64,000 bases of DNA from an uncultured Myxococcales bacterium (GTDB taxonomy: Bacteria; Myxococcota_A; UBA9042; DTJE01): NCBI GenBank assembly GCA_937975765.1, contig CALJUR010000036.1, positions 62,001-126,000 on the forward strand. Reading direction: 5' to 3'. Below the pieces are notes generated by a model, which had not been told where the DNA came from, did not search any database, and was given only the letters and a program-made list of their open reading frames with translations. This document shows positions 51,052 through 59,941 of the stretch, one piece after another. Positions within the stretch are counted from its first letter, which is position 1, and the number at the start of each line of letters is the position of its first letter. The translations under genes were made by a program, and so were the position numbers.

Positions 51052-52251
51052 CTACTCGGTCGCGGGCTTGTAGCCGATGACCTTCGCCTTGGACAGCGTG
51101 TAGGTCAGGCAGACGGAGGCCGCGTCGCCGGGGTTCTCCTTCGACTTCGGCACGAACGTCAGGCTGCCGTCCTCGCCCTTCACCTGGTGCATGTCGAACA
51201 GCAGGTTCATGGCGGACTTCGCGACCGTCAGGTACGAGCAGTAGGACGGCTTGTCGGTCGCCGGGGCCGCGTCGCACTCGGCCTGCAGGGTGTCGATGGC
51301 CGTCTGCAGCTCTTCCTTCGTCAGGACGCCGGACAGGACGCCGCCGGTCAGCTCGAAGCCGGTGGCCGCGTCGCCGTTGGCGATGGTGCCCTTCAGCTGG
51401 GCCTGGATCAGGGTCGCGTCGATCATGACCTCCTCGGAGATCGGAATCGACAGGCGGAATTCCGACGGGCCGGCCGACAGGACGCCGTTCTCGATCTTGG
51501 CGTTCTTGAAATAGATCATCGGCTGGCAGATCTCGGTGACGTAGGAGGACTCGTCGATGTAGAAGTCGCCGGTGGTGGCCGGCGGCTCGGCGGTGGACTC
51601 GCCCATCAGGCCGTTCAGCTGGAAGGAAGCCGTGTTCTGGAAGTCGGTGACGCCGAACAGCTCGAACAGGATGGCGATGTCGCCGCCGTTGACCGCGTCG
51701 GCCAGCGGGCCGTTGACCTGGCCAGCCAGGCCCTTCAGGCCGTTGTCGCCCAGGCCGTCGGCGGTGTAGTCGAAGCACGTCGCCTTCACGACCTCGGCGT
51801 CGGCCGGGGTCTGCAGGGCGGAAACCGCGCCCACCGGGCCCCAGGTCATGGGCTTGTCGGTCGCCCAGTCGCAGTTGTCGATGCAGATGCCCTGCAGCGG
51901 GTCGCAGGTCTTGTCCGTGCCGCAATCGCCGCAGGAACCGCCGCAGCCGTCATCGCCGCAGACGCGGGTGCCGCAGCTCGGCACGCAGATGACTTCCTCG
52001 ACGACCTCGGGGGTCACTTCCTCGACCACTTCCTGGACGACCTCGGGGGCGGTCTCCTCGACCGCGTCCGGATGGGTCACTTCCTCGACCGTCTCGACGG
52101 CCACTTCCTGGATGACCTCGGGCGACACTTCCTGGACCGTGTCCGTGGTCGTGGTGTCCTTCTCGTCCCCGTCGTCGCCGCCGCAGGCTACCCAGCCCAC
52201 CAGCGCCGCCGTGGCGAGCAGCACCGTGAAGATCCGCGCGTTACGCTTCAT
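51052..52251 (-). CDS. acidic-linker lipoprotein with Cys-rich module
   Basis: A 399-residue lipoprotein. The ATG at 52251 is preceded by GGAGGG. Lipobox WVAC (Cys21), then an acidic linker of EEV/PEV repeats to about residue 75, then CVPSCGTRVCGDDGCGGSCG and CDPLQGICIDNC, a Cys-rich module common in myxobacterial surface proteins. The remainder (about 120-399) is unassigned and probably beta-rich. It is divergent from the TIG lipoprotein gene. It is probably a surface or periplasmic protein. Confidence 0.75.
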   Translation of the reverse strand: MKRNARIFTVLLATAALVGWVACGGDDGDEKDTTTTDTVQEVSPEVIQEVAVETVEEVTHPDAVEETAPEVVQEVVEEVTPEVVEEVICVPSCGTRVCGDDGCGGSCGDCGTDKTCDPLQGICIDNCDWATDKPMTWGPVGAVSALQTPADAEVVKATCFDYTADGLGDNGLKGLAGQVNGPLADAVNGGDIAILFELFGVTDFQNTASFQLNGLMGESTAEPPATTGDFYIDESSYVTEICQPMIYFKNAKIENGVLSAGPSEFRLSIPISEEVMIDATLIQAQLKGTIANGDAATGFELTGGVLSGVLTKEELQTAIDTLQAECDAAPATDKPSYCSYLTVAKSAMNLLFDMHQVKGEDGSLTFVPKSKENPGDAASVCLTYTLSKAKVIGYKPATE

Positions 52252-52310
52252 GTGAACCCTCCCTAGTAGACTGACAATGGTTCCCAAGCCCTGCCCGTGA
52301 ACCGCGATGA

Positions 52311-52340
52311 ATGGTAAACGAATCAAATCCCCGGTTGCAA
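52311..52340 (-). promoter_or_regulatory. possible promoter for the acidic-linker lipoprotein
   Basis: On the minus strand TTGCAA (52340-52335) and TACCAT (52316-52311) are 18 bp apart, in an A+T-richer spacer about 60 bp upstream of the ATG. Each box matches the sigma-70 consensus at 4 of 6 positions. The divergent TIG gene starts 146 bp to the right. Low confidence. Confidence 0.3.
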
Positions 52341-52485
52341 GCGAATTTTCCCATGGAGCGTGGCCGAACGCCGACTTGGGGCCAGGACGGACGCGCCGCC
52401 AATGCATTCGGCGCGCCAGTTGCTATCCTATGTGCGTTCTCGTGAGGCTCGCGCCGTGACGGGCAGACGAACAGGCGAGGGACCG

Positions 52486-55400
52486 ATGGGCGGCGGGGGG
52501 ACCTTCCCCGCCAGGGCCGGATGCCTGCCGGCATGGCTGGCACTGCTGGCCCTGGCCGGATGCGCGCCGGAAGCGGCCGGCACGCGGGACCTCCCCCTCG
52601 CGGACCCCGCGGGCGACGTCGCGGCGGAGACGCCGCCGGACCCCGGGGCATTCGCGGACCCGTTGCCCGTTGACCCGTCCGCCGGCGACGCGCCGGCTCC
52701 GGATTCCGGAGGGGACGTGGCGGACGACCCGGGCGGGTCCCTGCCGTTCCTGGCCTCGATCGAGCCCCGCGAGGGTCCGGCCGGCACGACGACCACGGTG
52801 ACGGTCCGGGGGGAGGGCTTCGTCGAAGGCATGGAGTTCCTGTTCGGGTCCCGGAAGGGTCTGTACCCGTTCGTGCTGTCCTCGCGGGTCGCGAACGTCA
52901 CCGCGCCGGCTGCCGAGGCCGGGGTGGTGGACGTCCGGGCCGTGCTGCCCGACGGGGCGACGGCCAGGCTGCCCCGGGCCTTCGAGTACCGTGGGGTCCT
53001 GCGGATCGACTCGGCGACGCCGGCGACCGGCCTGTCGGGGGGCGGGACCCCGGTGACGGTCCGCGGCGCGGGGTTCCTGCAAGGGCCGGCCTTCCTGTTC
53101 GGCGGCCGGGAGGCCCCGGTCGCCCAGGTAGCGGACGACGCCACGGCCTACGTGATCACCCCCCCGGGCGACCCGGGCCTCGTCCCCGTCGTCGTGCTGG
53201 GGGAGGACGGCAGCGCCACCCTTCCGGACGGGTTCACATACGAGGACGAGGGCGTCCCGCCGTCGATCGAGTCCTTCAAGGTCCTGGGATGTTCCCCTTC
53301 GTCGGGCCCCCCCGGGGGCGGCACCCTGCTGTCCCTGGCCGGCACCGGTTTCCGCGCCGACGCGGCGGTCCGCGTCGGGGCCCTGCCGGCGACCGGCGTC
53401 CGCGTGCTCTCGGACACCGCGATGGAGGTCGTCACGCCGCCCGGCAGCCCCGGTCCCGCCCGCATCCTGGTGCGCCAGGGGACCGCCGGGGCCTGGCTGG
53501 ACGGCGCCTTCGAGTACCATGCCGGGGCGGGACCGACGATCCTCGCGGTCTCGCCCGATTCCGGGTCGTGGTCCGGCGGGACGCGGGTGCGCCTGCAGGG
53601 CCGGAACCTGTCGGGCGTGAAGAAGGTGTTCTTCGGGGGCGTCGAGGCGACCGACGTGCAGGTGGTTTCCTCGGTCCGGGTGGACGTCCGGTCCCCGCGC
53701 GCCTCCGAACCGGGCACGGTCCCGATCATGGTGCTGGGGGACGGGGGGGCCCTGGGGGCGGCCTTCACCTACTTCGATCCCTACCTGCCGGGCGGGGGCA
53801 CCTGGGGCGGTCCGGTGCGGGGCGCGCTGAACGTGATGGTGCTGAACTCCTCCACCGGCAAGGCGCTGCGGGATGCCTACGTCATCGTGGGAGCCGACCC
53901 GCACACCCCCTACCAGGGCCGCACCGACGCCCGGGGGCAGATCACGCTGTCCGGCGAGGATCTGCGCGGGCCGCTGGCGGTCACGGTCGGGAAGGAATCG
54001 TTCACCGCGGCCACCCTGGCCGGGTTCGACGCGCAGAACGCGACCCTGTACATCGCGCCGGCCGCGTCGCCCGAGAACCCCAGCGTCCCTCCCGGCAGCA
54101 CCACCGCTTCCGCCACCTGCCGGGTGCGGGGCCGGGTCAAGGACTACGGGAAGTACCTGGTCAAGCCGCCGTGGGTCGAGGGCACCCCCTACGTCCAGTG
54201 TTCGATCTCCTCGACCAGCATGTTCGGGGGGGCGGTGGACCCGGGACCGAAGGCCGCCCCCGACGCGCAGGGCCGGTTCGAGATCGTCGCCCGGTCCGGG
54301 ACCTTCGCCGTGCTGTGCCAGATGCTGGTGGTGGACCCGTCCAGGGGATGGGCGGTGCCGCTGCGAGCGGGCCTGGCGCGACAGGTCGCGTGCAAGTCCG
54401 GGGACGTCGTCGAGGGCATCGAGGTGTCCATCGACCGCGAGACCGACGCGGACCTGTGGGTCGCGACCGGCACCGCTCCTGTCCACCCGCAGGGGGCGGG
54501 ACTGCCCTCGTTCGCCGGCGGCTGGGAACTGGGCGAGGATGGCTGGCTGATGCTGCTGCAACGATACACGCGCAAGGCCACCCGGACGCAGTTCACGAAC
54601 CAGCCGCGCACGTTCGACCCGCCGTTCGACGGCCGGGGGTACTCGTACTACGTCACGACCTCGGCGGCGACCCCCATCGGGATCCCGTACTCGACGGTGC
54701 TGTCGTTCCAGGTGCCGCCCGCCGGGGACTGGCCGGTGCTGGTCGAGGACGGGGCGGGGTTCGCGGTGCTGCCGACCTCCCTGCGGCGCGAGATCACCGC
54801 GGTGATCCCGATCGCCGGCGGCCGGGCGCTGGCCGCGGACGCGGGCGGAAGCACCTGGGAGTTCGACGGCACCGCGTTCCATGTGGGACCGTACCGGACC
54901 TCCCGGGCGATCTTCGGCCTGTACGGGGAGGACGCGAACGACTTCTGGGTGGTCGGTGCCCGGGGGATGGCGCGCCACGTCGTGGACGGCGTGGCGACCG
55001 ACGTGCCCGCCCCGGTCACCTCCGACTTCCTGGGCGTCTCGGGCGAGGGCCCGGACGCGGTGTCCGTGGCGGCCGGCTCGTTCCTGCTGCGCCTGTCCGG
55101 GGGAAGTCTCGTGCCGGAGACGCTGCCGGCGGGCACCGACGCGAAGGCGGTGCGCCGGTTCCCCGGGGGGGAGATCGTGGCGGCGGGCGCCGGCGGCGCC
55201 GTGGTGACCGGGCGGACCGGCGAGGGGTTCGGCGTGGTGCGGCCGATCGCGCGGGACCTGCGGGCCGTGGCCGGGCTGGACCGGGACGAGGTGTGGATCG
55301 TCGGCGACCGCGGCACGGTGATCCGGCTGGGACGCGACGACCTGACCGCGGTGACGGCCCCGGGCGAGCCCGACCTTGCCGGCGCGGTGGCCGTGGGACC

Positions 55401-55914
55401 GGGGAACGTGCTGGTCTTCGGGCCCGGCGGCGTCGTGATGCAGTACGACGGCGTCTCGTTCGTGGACCGGTCGCGGCGGGACCTGGACGTGGACCTGATG
55501 GCCGGGGCCTCCGCGGGCGGCCGGGTCCTGCTGGCCGGACGGCACTTCGTCCGCCTGCCCTCGTTCCTGCCGTTCCCGGAGGTCCTGTCGCCGCGCGAGG
55601 CCATGGTCTGGGACCACCGCCGGGTCGCCTGGTCGCTGGGCGCGCAGGAGTCCGGGCCGTCGTTCGCGCAGGCCCTGCTGTCCGCGGTCGGGGGCGCCAC
55701 CTTCTGGGTGGTGACGGCCGGCGGCGACGTCCGGGAGGTCCTGCTTCCCGACCTGGCGACGGTGCTGGGGACGGATCCGATCCCGGCCGGCGGCAAGCGC
55801 ATGAACCTGACGGTGGTGCGCGCCCCCGGCTTCGACATCGACGCCTACGGTTACCAGGACATGGGCTTCTACCAGAGGGAGGCCTACTCGGTCGCCCTGA
55901 CCTCGTTCCCCTAG
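52486..55914 (+). CDS. large TIG/IPT-repeat lipoprotein
   Basis: A 1142-residue surface lipoprotein. Lipobox LALAGC (Cys26) and an acidic Pro/Asp linker are followed by four IPT/TIG Ig-like domains starting near residues 86, 171, 263 and 348 (PFLASIEPREGPAG, LRIDSATPATGLSGG, LGCSPSSGPPGGG, ILAVSPDSGSWSGG). A carboxypeptidase-regulatory-like domain (about 448-530) carries NVMVLNSSTGKALRDAYV. The C-terminal 380 residues have repeated blocks like DDLTAVTAPGEPDLAGAV and DRDEVWIVGDRGTVI, suggestive of a propeller. The frame extends upstream; the ATG at 52486 with GCGAGGGA is preferred. Confidence 0.82.
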   Translation: MGGGGTFPARAGCLPAWLALLALAGCAPEAAGTRDLPLADPAGDVAAETPPDPGAFADPLPVDPSAGDAPAPDSGGDVADDPGGSLPFLASIEPREGPAGTTTTVTVRGEGFVEGMEFLFGSRKGLYPFVLSSRVANVTAPAAEAGVVDVRAVLPDGATARLPRAFEYRGVLRIDSATPATGLSGGGTPVTVRGAGFLQGPAFLFGGREAPVAQVADDATAYVITPPGDPGLVPVVVLGEDGSATLPDGFTYEDEGVPPSIESFKVLGCSPSSGPPGGGTLLSLAGTGFRADAAVRVGALPATGVRVLSDTAMEVVTPPGSPGPARILVRQGTAGAWLDGAFEYHAGAGPTILAVSPDSGSWSGGTRVRLQGRNLSGVKKVFFGGVEATDVQVVSSVRVDVRSPRASEPGTVPIMVLGDGGALGAAFTYFDPYLPGGGTWGGPVRGALNVMVLNSSTGKALRDAYVIVGADPHTPYQGRTDARGQITLSGEDLRGPLAVTVGKESFTAATLAGFDAQNATLYIAPAASPENPSVPPGSTTASATCRVRGRVKDYGKYLVKPPWVEGTPYVQCSISSTSMFGGAVDPGPKAAPDAQGRFEIVARSGTFAVLCQMLVVDPSRGWAVPLRAGLARQVACKSGDVVEGIEVSIDRETDADLWVATGTAPVHPQGAGLPSFAGGWELGEDGWLMLLQRYTRKATRTQFTNQPRTFDPPFDGRGYSYYVTTSAATPIGIPYSTVLSFQVPPAGDWPVLVEDGAGFAVLPTSLRREITAVIPIAGGRALAADAGGSTWEFDGTAFHVGPYRTSRAIFGLYGEDANDFWVVGARGMARHVVDGVATDVPAPVTSDFLGVSGEGPDAVSVAAGSFLLRLSGGSLVPETLPAGTDAKAVRRFPGGEIVAAGAGGAVVTGRTGEGFGVVRPIARDLRAVAGLDRDEVWIVGDRGTVIRLGRDDLTAVTAPGEPDLAGAVAVGPGNVLVFGPGGVVMQYDGVSFVDRSRRDLDVDLMAGASAGGRVLLAGRHFVRLPSFLPFPEVLSPREAMVWDHRRVAWSLGAQESGPSFAQALLSAVGGATFWVVTAGGDVREVLLPDLATVLGTDPIPAGGKRMNLTVVRAPGFDIDAYGYQDMGFYQREAYSVALTSFP

Positions 55915-55932
55915 CCCGCCGCGGAGGTTCGC

Positions 55933-56745
55933 ATGGCCGCCTGGAGTCCCGACGAGATCCTGGACGCGATGACGGACCTGAAGGCGGAAGGCGTGCCGTT
56001 CGTGGCCGCCACCGTCATCGGCGCAACGGGTTCCACGCCCCGGGGCCTGGGCGCCCGGCTGCTGGTCGCATCCGACGGGCGCCTTTACGGCACGGTCGGC
56101 GGCGGGGTCCTCGAGTCCCGGGTCATCGAGCGGGCGAGGGCGCTGCTGGAGGCCCCCGAGGTGGTCCGGCTGTCCTGGGACCTGGCCTCGGAGGAGGCCG
56201 GGAGCATGGCCTGCGGCGGTGCGATGGAGTTCCTGCTGGAGCCCTTCGGCGTGCGTCCCCGGGTGTTCGTGTTCGGCGCGGGTCACGTGGGGCGGGCGCT
56301 CGACCGGGTCCTGGCGCACCTGGGCTTCCCGCGGACCGTCGTCGACCGCCGGCCGGAGATGCTGGACGAGGCGCGCTTCCCGGGCGCCGTCCTGGCATGC
56401 GGGGACCCCGCGTCGCTGGCAGCGGCGCTGCCGATCCGTCCCCGCGACTTCTGCGTCGTCGTGAACCCCACCCACCAGGACGACCTGGCGGTGATCCGGG
56501 CGCTGGTCCCACGGGAGTGCGCGTACCTGGGCCTGATGGGCTCGCGGCGCAAGAAGGCCGAACTGCTGCAGCGCCTGCGCGACGACGGGACGCCCGAGGA
56601 GGCAGTGGCCCGCATCCGGACGCCGGTAGGCCTGCCGATCGGCGCGCAGACGCCGGAGGAGATCGCGGTCTCCATCGCGGCCGAGGTCGTCGCGGTGCTG
56701 CGCGGGGGAGATGCGGTTGAGAAAGGTCCCAAAATGGAATCTTGA
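55933..56745 (+). CDS. xdhC: XdhC/CoxI-family molybdoenzyme accessory protein
   Basis: A 270-residue protein. The N-terminal XdhC domain has VIGATGSTPRGLGARLLV and YGTVGGGVLESRVIE; the C-terminal Rossmann domain has VFVFGAGHVGRAL and YLGLMGSRRKKAELLQRL. Family members deliver and sulfurate the molybdenum cofactor for xanthine dehydrogenase-type enzymes. No such enzyme is encoded in this window, so the client is elsewhere or the protein serves another role. It starts 18 bp after the TIG gene stop behind GGAGG. Confidence 0.88.
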   Translation: MAAWSPDEILDAMTDLKAEGVPFVAATVIGATGSTPRGLGARLLVASDGRLYGTVGGGVLESRVIERARALLEAPEVVRLSWDLASEEAGSMACGGAMEFLLEPFGVRPRVFVFGAGHVGRALDRVLAHLGFPRTVVDRRPEMLDEARFPGAVLACGDPASLAAALPIRPRDFCVVVNPTHQDDLAVIRALVPRECAYLGLMGSRRKKAELLQRLRDDGTPEEAVARIRTPVGLPIGAQTPEEIAVSIAAEVVAVLRGGDAVEKGPKMES

Positions 56746-56770
56746 CAGGAAGTTCGCCACTGGGTAACGT
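56742..56770 (+). promoter_or_regulatory. putative sigma-70-like promoter overlapping the xdhC stop
   Basis: TTGACA (56742-56747) is a perfect -35 box and TAACGT (56765-56770) a weak -10 at 17-bp spacing. The -35 box contains the xdhC stop codon. It would transcribe the RNA-binding protein gene with a leader of about 225 nt. Confidence 0.5.
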
Positions 56771-57001
56771 AGTTCTGTTCACTGGAGGCGGACGTCCCAG
56801 CCTTGGCTCGGAACTCGTTCCCGAACCCCTCCCCGATTCTTCCTTCCGTCATCGATCTATGCGACCAGCGTTCGGGTTCGAAGACGTTCAACGGGGTGCC
56901 GGATGTGCCGGGGGCCGCGGCGTGCGGCCTTCTCCAGGCCCGCGACGGGCGGGCAGCCGACCGGGCGGCAAGGATCCCGGAAACGTTCCCTGGAGGGGTT
57001 C
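56771..57001 (+). promoter_or_regulatory. long 5' leader of the RNA-binding protein gene
   Basis: This stretch holds no recognised gene. If the promoter at 56742 is used it becomes a leader of more than 200 nt ending in GGAGGGG before the ATG. Long structured leaders are known for cold-shock-type RNA-binding proteins, but no specific RNA motif was recognised here. Confidence 0.35.
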
Positions 57002-57391
57002 ATGGGTAGCAAGCTGTTCTTCGGCGGACTGGCGTGGGCGACGACGGACGAGACGCTGCGCGCGGCGTGCGAGCGCTTCGGCGAGGTCGAGGAGTGCCGC
57101 ATCGTGATCGACCGGGCGACCGGCCGGTCCAAGGGCTTCGGCTTCGTGACGTTCGCGTCCGAGGATGCCGCCAACAAGGCGAAGGCCGAGATGGACGGGA
57201 CGATCCTGGACGGCCGGACCATCAAGGTGGACTTCCCGCGCGAACGCGAGGACCGGCCGCGTGGCGGCTTCGGCGGTGGCGGATACGGCGGTGGCGATCG
57301 AGGCGGCTTCGGCGGCGGCGATCGCGATCGGGGCTTCGGGGACCGCGGCGGCTACGGCCGCGATCGGGACCGCGGGCGCGACCGCTACTGA
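57002..57391 (+). CDS. RRM-domain glycine-rich RNA-binding protein
   Basis: A 129-residue RNA chaperone-like protein. The single RRM has RNP2 KLFFGGLAW and RNP1 SKGFGFVTF with the three aromatic residues that stack on RNA. The C-terminal 45 residues are Gly/Arg/Asp-rich (RGGFGGGGYGGGDRGG), an RGG-like tail. The ATG at 57002 follows GGAGGGG; the upstream extension of the frame is rejected as non-coding. Bacterial homologues are often induced by cold. Confidence 0.92.
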   Translation: MGSKLFFGGLAWATTDETLRAACERFGEVEECRIVIDRATGRSKGFGFVTFASEDAANKAKAEMDGTILDGRTIKVDFPREREDRPRGGFGGGGYGGGDRGGFGGGDRDRGFGDRGGYGRDRDRGRDRY

Positions 57392-57443
57392 GATCGAACC
57401 CCTGGCCGGGGCCCGGAAACGGGTCCCTCCTCCAGGACCCCAT

Positions 57444-57463
57444 CCGGGAGGATCCCCTCCCGG
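57444..57463 (+). terminator. stem-loop, possible terminator
   Basis: Perfect 8-bp stem CCGGGAGG/CCTCCCGG with a 4-nt loop lies 53 bp after the RNA-binding protein stop. There is no T-run behind it, so if it ends transcription it does so weakly or with Rho. Confidence 0.45.
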
Positions 57464-57574
57464 CACGATGCCTCCTCATCCCGATTCCCCGTGTCCGGCA
57501 GCGGCCGTGGTAGACTACGACTCCACGGCGCATGCGACACGGCGCGCGCCGCGCCCCCCGATGGAGGCGAAGCG

Positions 57575-59941
57575 ATGAAGCGGACGATCCGGCATTCGAT
57601 CCCCCTGGCGCTGCTGGGACTGCTGCTGGCCCTGCCGGCGGCAGCCGCCCCGAAGCCGTCCGTGAAGGCTGCCCCGAAGCCGCCCGCCACGGCCCCCGCC
57701 AAGCCGCCCGTGAAGGTCCGGACGGTCGAGCAGGCGCTGAAGTTGCTGCCGACGGCCCAGGGCGACGACCTTGCCGCGGTGGCGGCCTACCTGGACGGCC
57801 GGCCGGACCTGCTGCCCAGGCAGGCCAAGGCGCTGGCGGCCATCGTCGCGAAGGCCCCTGCCGACGCCGAGGTCGCCCTCCGCGTGCTGGATCGCGTCCG
57901 GGGGCGCGAGGCGGCCGGCTGCACCTTCGCCGCCGAGCAGCTGGACGCGGGCCGTCCGGGCTGGCAGGAGGCCCTGCTGCTCCGTTCGCCCGACCTGCCG
58001 CGCTGCCCGGCGATGTCCGCCGCGCTGGGGCGGCTGATGCGCCGCCTGCCCGACCCGGCGAAGTCCCCCGACTCCGAGAAGGTCGCGCGTCGCGTGCTGG
58101 CCATCGCGCAGCAGCGCAAGGACGCCGTCGCCGCGAACACGTCGTGCCGGTTCCTGCTGGGGGGGCCGAACGGCCTGCGCGCCGAGACGCTGAAGACGCT
58201 GATGATCGCGCGTCCCGAGACGTCGGGCGAGTGCCTGGTCCAGGCCTACGCCGAGGAGGCCGCCCGCGCCGAGGGGGACCCCTACCTGCGCGCGGACCTG
58301 CTGAAGGGGCTGGTGACGTTGTCGGGCGTGGACTCAGTGCCGACGCTGCGGCTGGCCCTGGAGAACAAGGACGACCGGGACCTGGCCTGCGCCCTGCTGA
58401 GGGATCGCGGGCCGGCCGCCATCGATGGCCTGGTGTTCGCCGTCCGCACCGGGGACGCGCGATCGGAGGGCGTGAAGGCCTGCCTGTTCGCGATGGGCGT
58501 CCCGGCGATCCGCGGCGTGCTGCCGCTGCTGGACCACCCCTCGCCGCGGATCCGCGGCTTCGCGATCGAGTTCCTGGGAAGGTTCCGTTCGCCCGAGGCC
58601 CGCGACGTCCTGCAGAAGCACTTCCTGGGCCCGCCGGGGCTGGTGGACCGCCAGGTGCTGCTGGGCCTGCTGGACGCGTACCCGGCGGACGAGGTCGAGG
58701 AACCGCTGCGCGAAGCGTTGTCCTGCGACGACCCGCGGATGCGACACGCCGGCCTGGACGCCGTCGAGTCCACCCGCGCCGCCGGCCTGTTGAAGGCGCT
58801 GCAGGAACTGGCCGAGGAGGACCCGGATCCCGCGATCCGCCGCAGGGCCCTCGAGGTCGCGTGGCACCTGAACGACGCGACGGTGCTGCCCCTGGCGCGC
58901 CGGATGGCGACCTACGAGGAGGACGTCCCGGTGGCCGCCATGGCCATCCGCCTGCTGGGCTTCCTGGGAGGCAAGGAGGAGGCGGCGATCGTCGGCCGGC
59001 TGATCGGGCACAAGGATCCGGGCGTCGCCGCCGCCGCCGTCGAGGCCGGCTGGCTGCTGGGCCTGGAAGCGCCGCGGAAGGACAAGGTGGAGTACGTCGG
59101 CCCCGCGAAGGCGAAGGAGCCCAAGGGCGTGCGGGAACTGGCCTGCCCCGGCGTCCGGGCGAAGGTGCGCGGGAAGAAGGGCCCGGCGGTGATCGTGCTG
59201 CCCGGCGGCCCGGGAATGGACCTGTCCTGGGCGTGGCTGCCGCTTCAGGACCTGGCCGACGACGCCGTGGTGGCGTTCGTCGAGCCGCAGCCGGCGGACG
59301 AGGGACCGGCCTCGGCCGGGCTGGTCGCGGCCGAGTCATTGAAGTGCGTGAGGGAGGCCCTGGGCGCCGATCGCGTGGTGCTGGTGTCCCACGGCCTGGG
59401 CGGGACCTGGGCGCTGTCCCTGGCGGCGGCGATGCCGGACGTGGTCACGGGCGTGGTCGCCCTGATGGCCCCGCTGCCCGGGCGGCTGGGGGACGTGGAC
59501 GCGGCACGGGACGCCTCGCTGAACGAACCGCTGGCCGCCCTGGCCGGCACCATCGCCGCCGCGCAGGCGCGCTTCTCCCCGGAGGCCCTGGACGGGGCCA
59601 TGACTCGCCTGTTCGCGACCGCGATGGCCGGCAAGGAGGAACCGAAGGCGGTGCTGGGCGTGAAGTGGGACGTTGCGCGGCAGCGGCGCGCGGCGGCGCT
59701 GCTGGAACCGGCGGCCGGGTTCGCCCCGGCGTCCCTCGGCGCGCGGTTCCTGTTCGTGGTGCCCGGGGGGCTGGATCCCGCGGCAGCCGATGCCTATGGT
59801 GCGATCGCGAAGGCGGCCCCCGACCGGGTGTCGGTGCAGGCGTGGGACGGCTGCGGCTTCCTCCCCGAGGTCGCGTGCGAGTCTCGCACCCTGAAGGCCA
59901 TCACGTCGCTGGCGAAGGCGGTGGCAGGAGCAGGCAAGTGA
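57575..59941 (+). CDS. HEAT-repeat protein fused to a serine-less alpha/beta-hydrolase domain
   Basis: A 788-residue exported protein. A signal peptide (LALLGLLLALPAAAA) is followed by an Ala/Pro/Lys linker. Residues about 50-520 form HEAT-like helical repeats (LLRALPLL-type units such as DPAIRRRALEVAWHL and DPGVAAAAVEAGWLLG). The C-terminal 250 residues are an alpha/beta-hydrolase fold (VIVLPGGPGMDLSWAWLPL). The nucleophile elbow, normally G-x-S-x-G, reads VSHGLGG, so the catalytic Ser is replaced by Gly and the domain is probably a binding module. The GTGA overlap ties it to the MoxR gene. Confidence 0.85.
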   Translation: MKRTIRHSIPLALLGLLLALPAAAAPKPSVKAAPKPPATAPAKPPVKVRTVEQALKLLPTAQGDDLAAVAAYLDGRPDLLPRQAKALAAIVAKAPADAEVALRVLDRVRGREAAGCTFAAEQLDAGRPGWQEALLLRSPDLPRCPAMSAALGRLMRRLPDPAKSPDSEKVARRVLAIAQQRKDAVAANTSCRFLLGGPNGLRAETLKTLMIARPETSGECLVQAYAEEAARAEGDPYLRADLLKGLVTLSGVDSVPTLRLALENKDDRDLACALLRDRGPAAIDGLVFAVRTGDARSEGVKACLFAMGVPAIRGVLPLLDHPSPRIRGFAIEFLGRFRSPEARDVLQKHFLGPPGLVDRQVLLGLLDAYPADEVEEPLREALSCDDPRMRHAGLDAVESTRAAGLLKALQELAEEDPDPAIRRRALEVAWHLNDATVLPLARRMATYEEDVPVAAMAIRLLGFLGGKEEAAIVGRLIGHKDPGVAAAAVEAGWLLGLEAPRKDKVEYVGPAKAKEPKGVRELACPGVRAKVRGKKGPAVIVLPGGPGMDLSWAWLPLQDLADDAVVAFVEPQPADEGPASAGLVAAESLKCVREALGADRVVLVSHGLGGTWALSLAAAMPDVVTGVVALMAPLPGRLGDVDAARDASLNEPLAALAGTIAAAQARFSPEALDGAMTRLFATAMAGKEEPKAVLGVKWDVARQRRAAALLEPAAGFAPASLGARFLFVVPGGLDPAAADAYGAIAKAAPDRVSVQAWDGCGFLPEVACESRTLKAITSLAKAVAGAGK

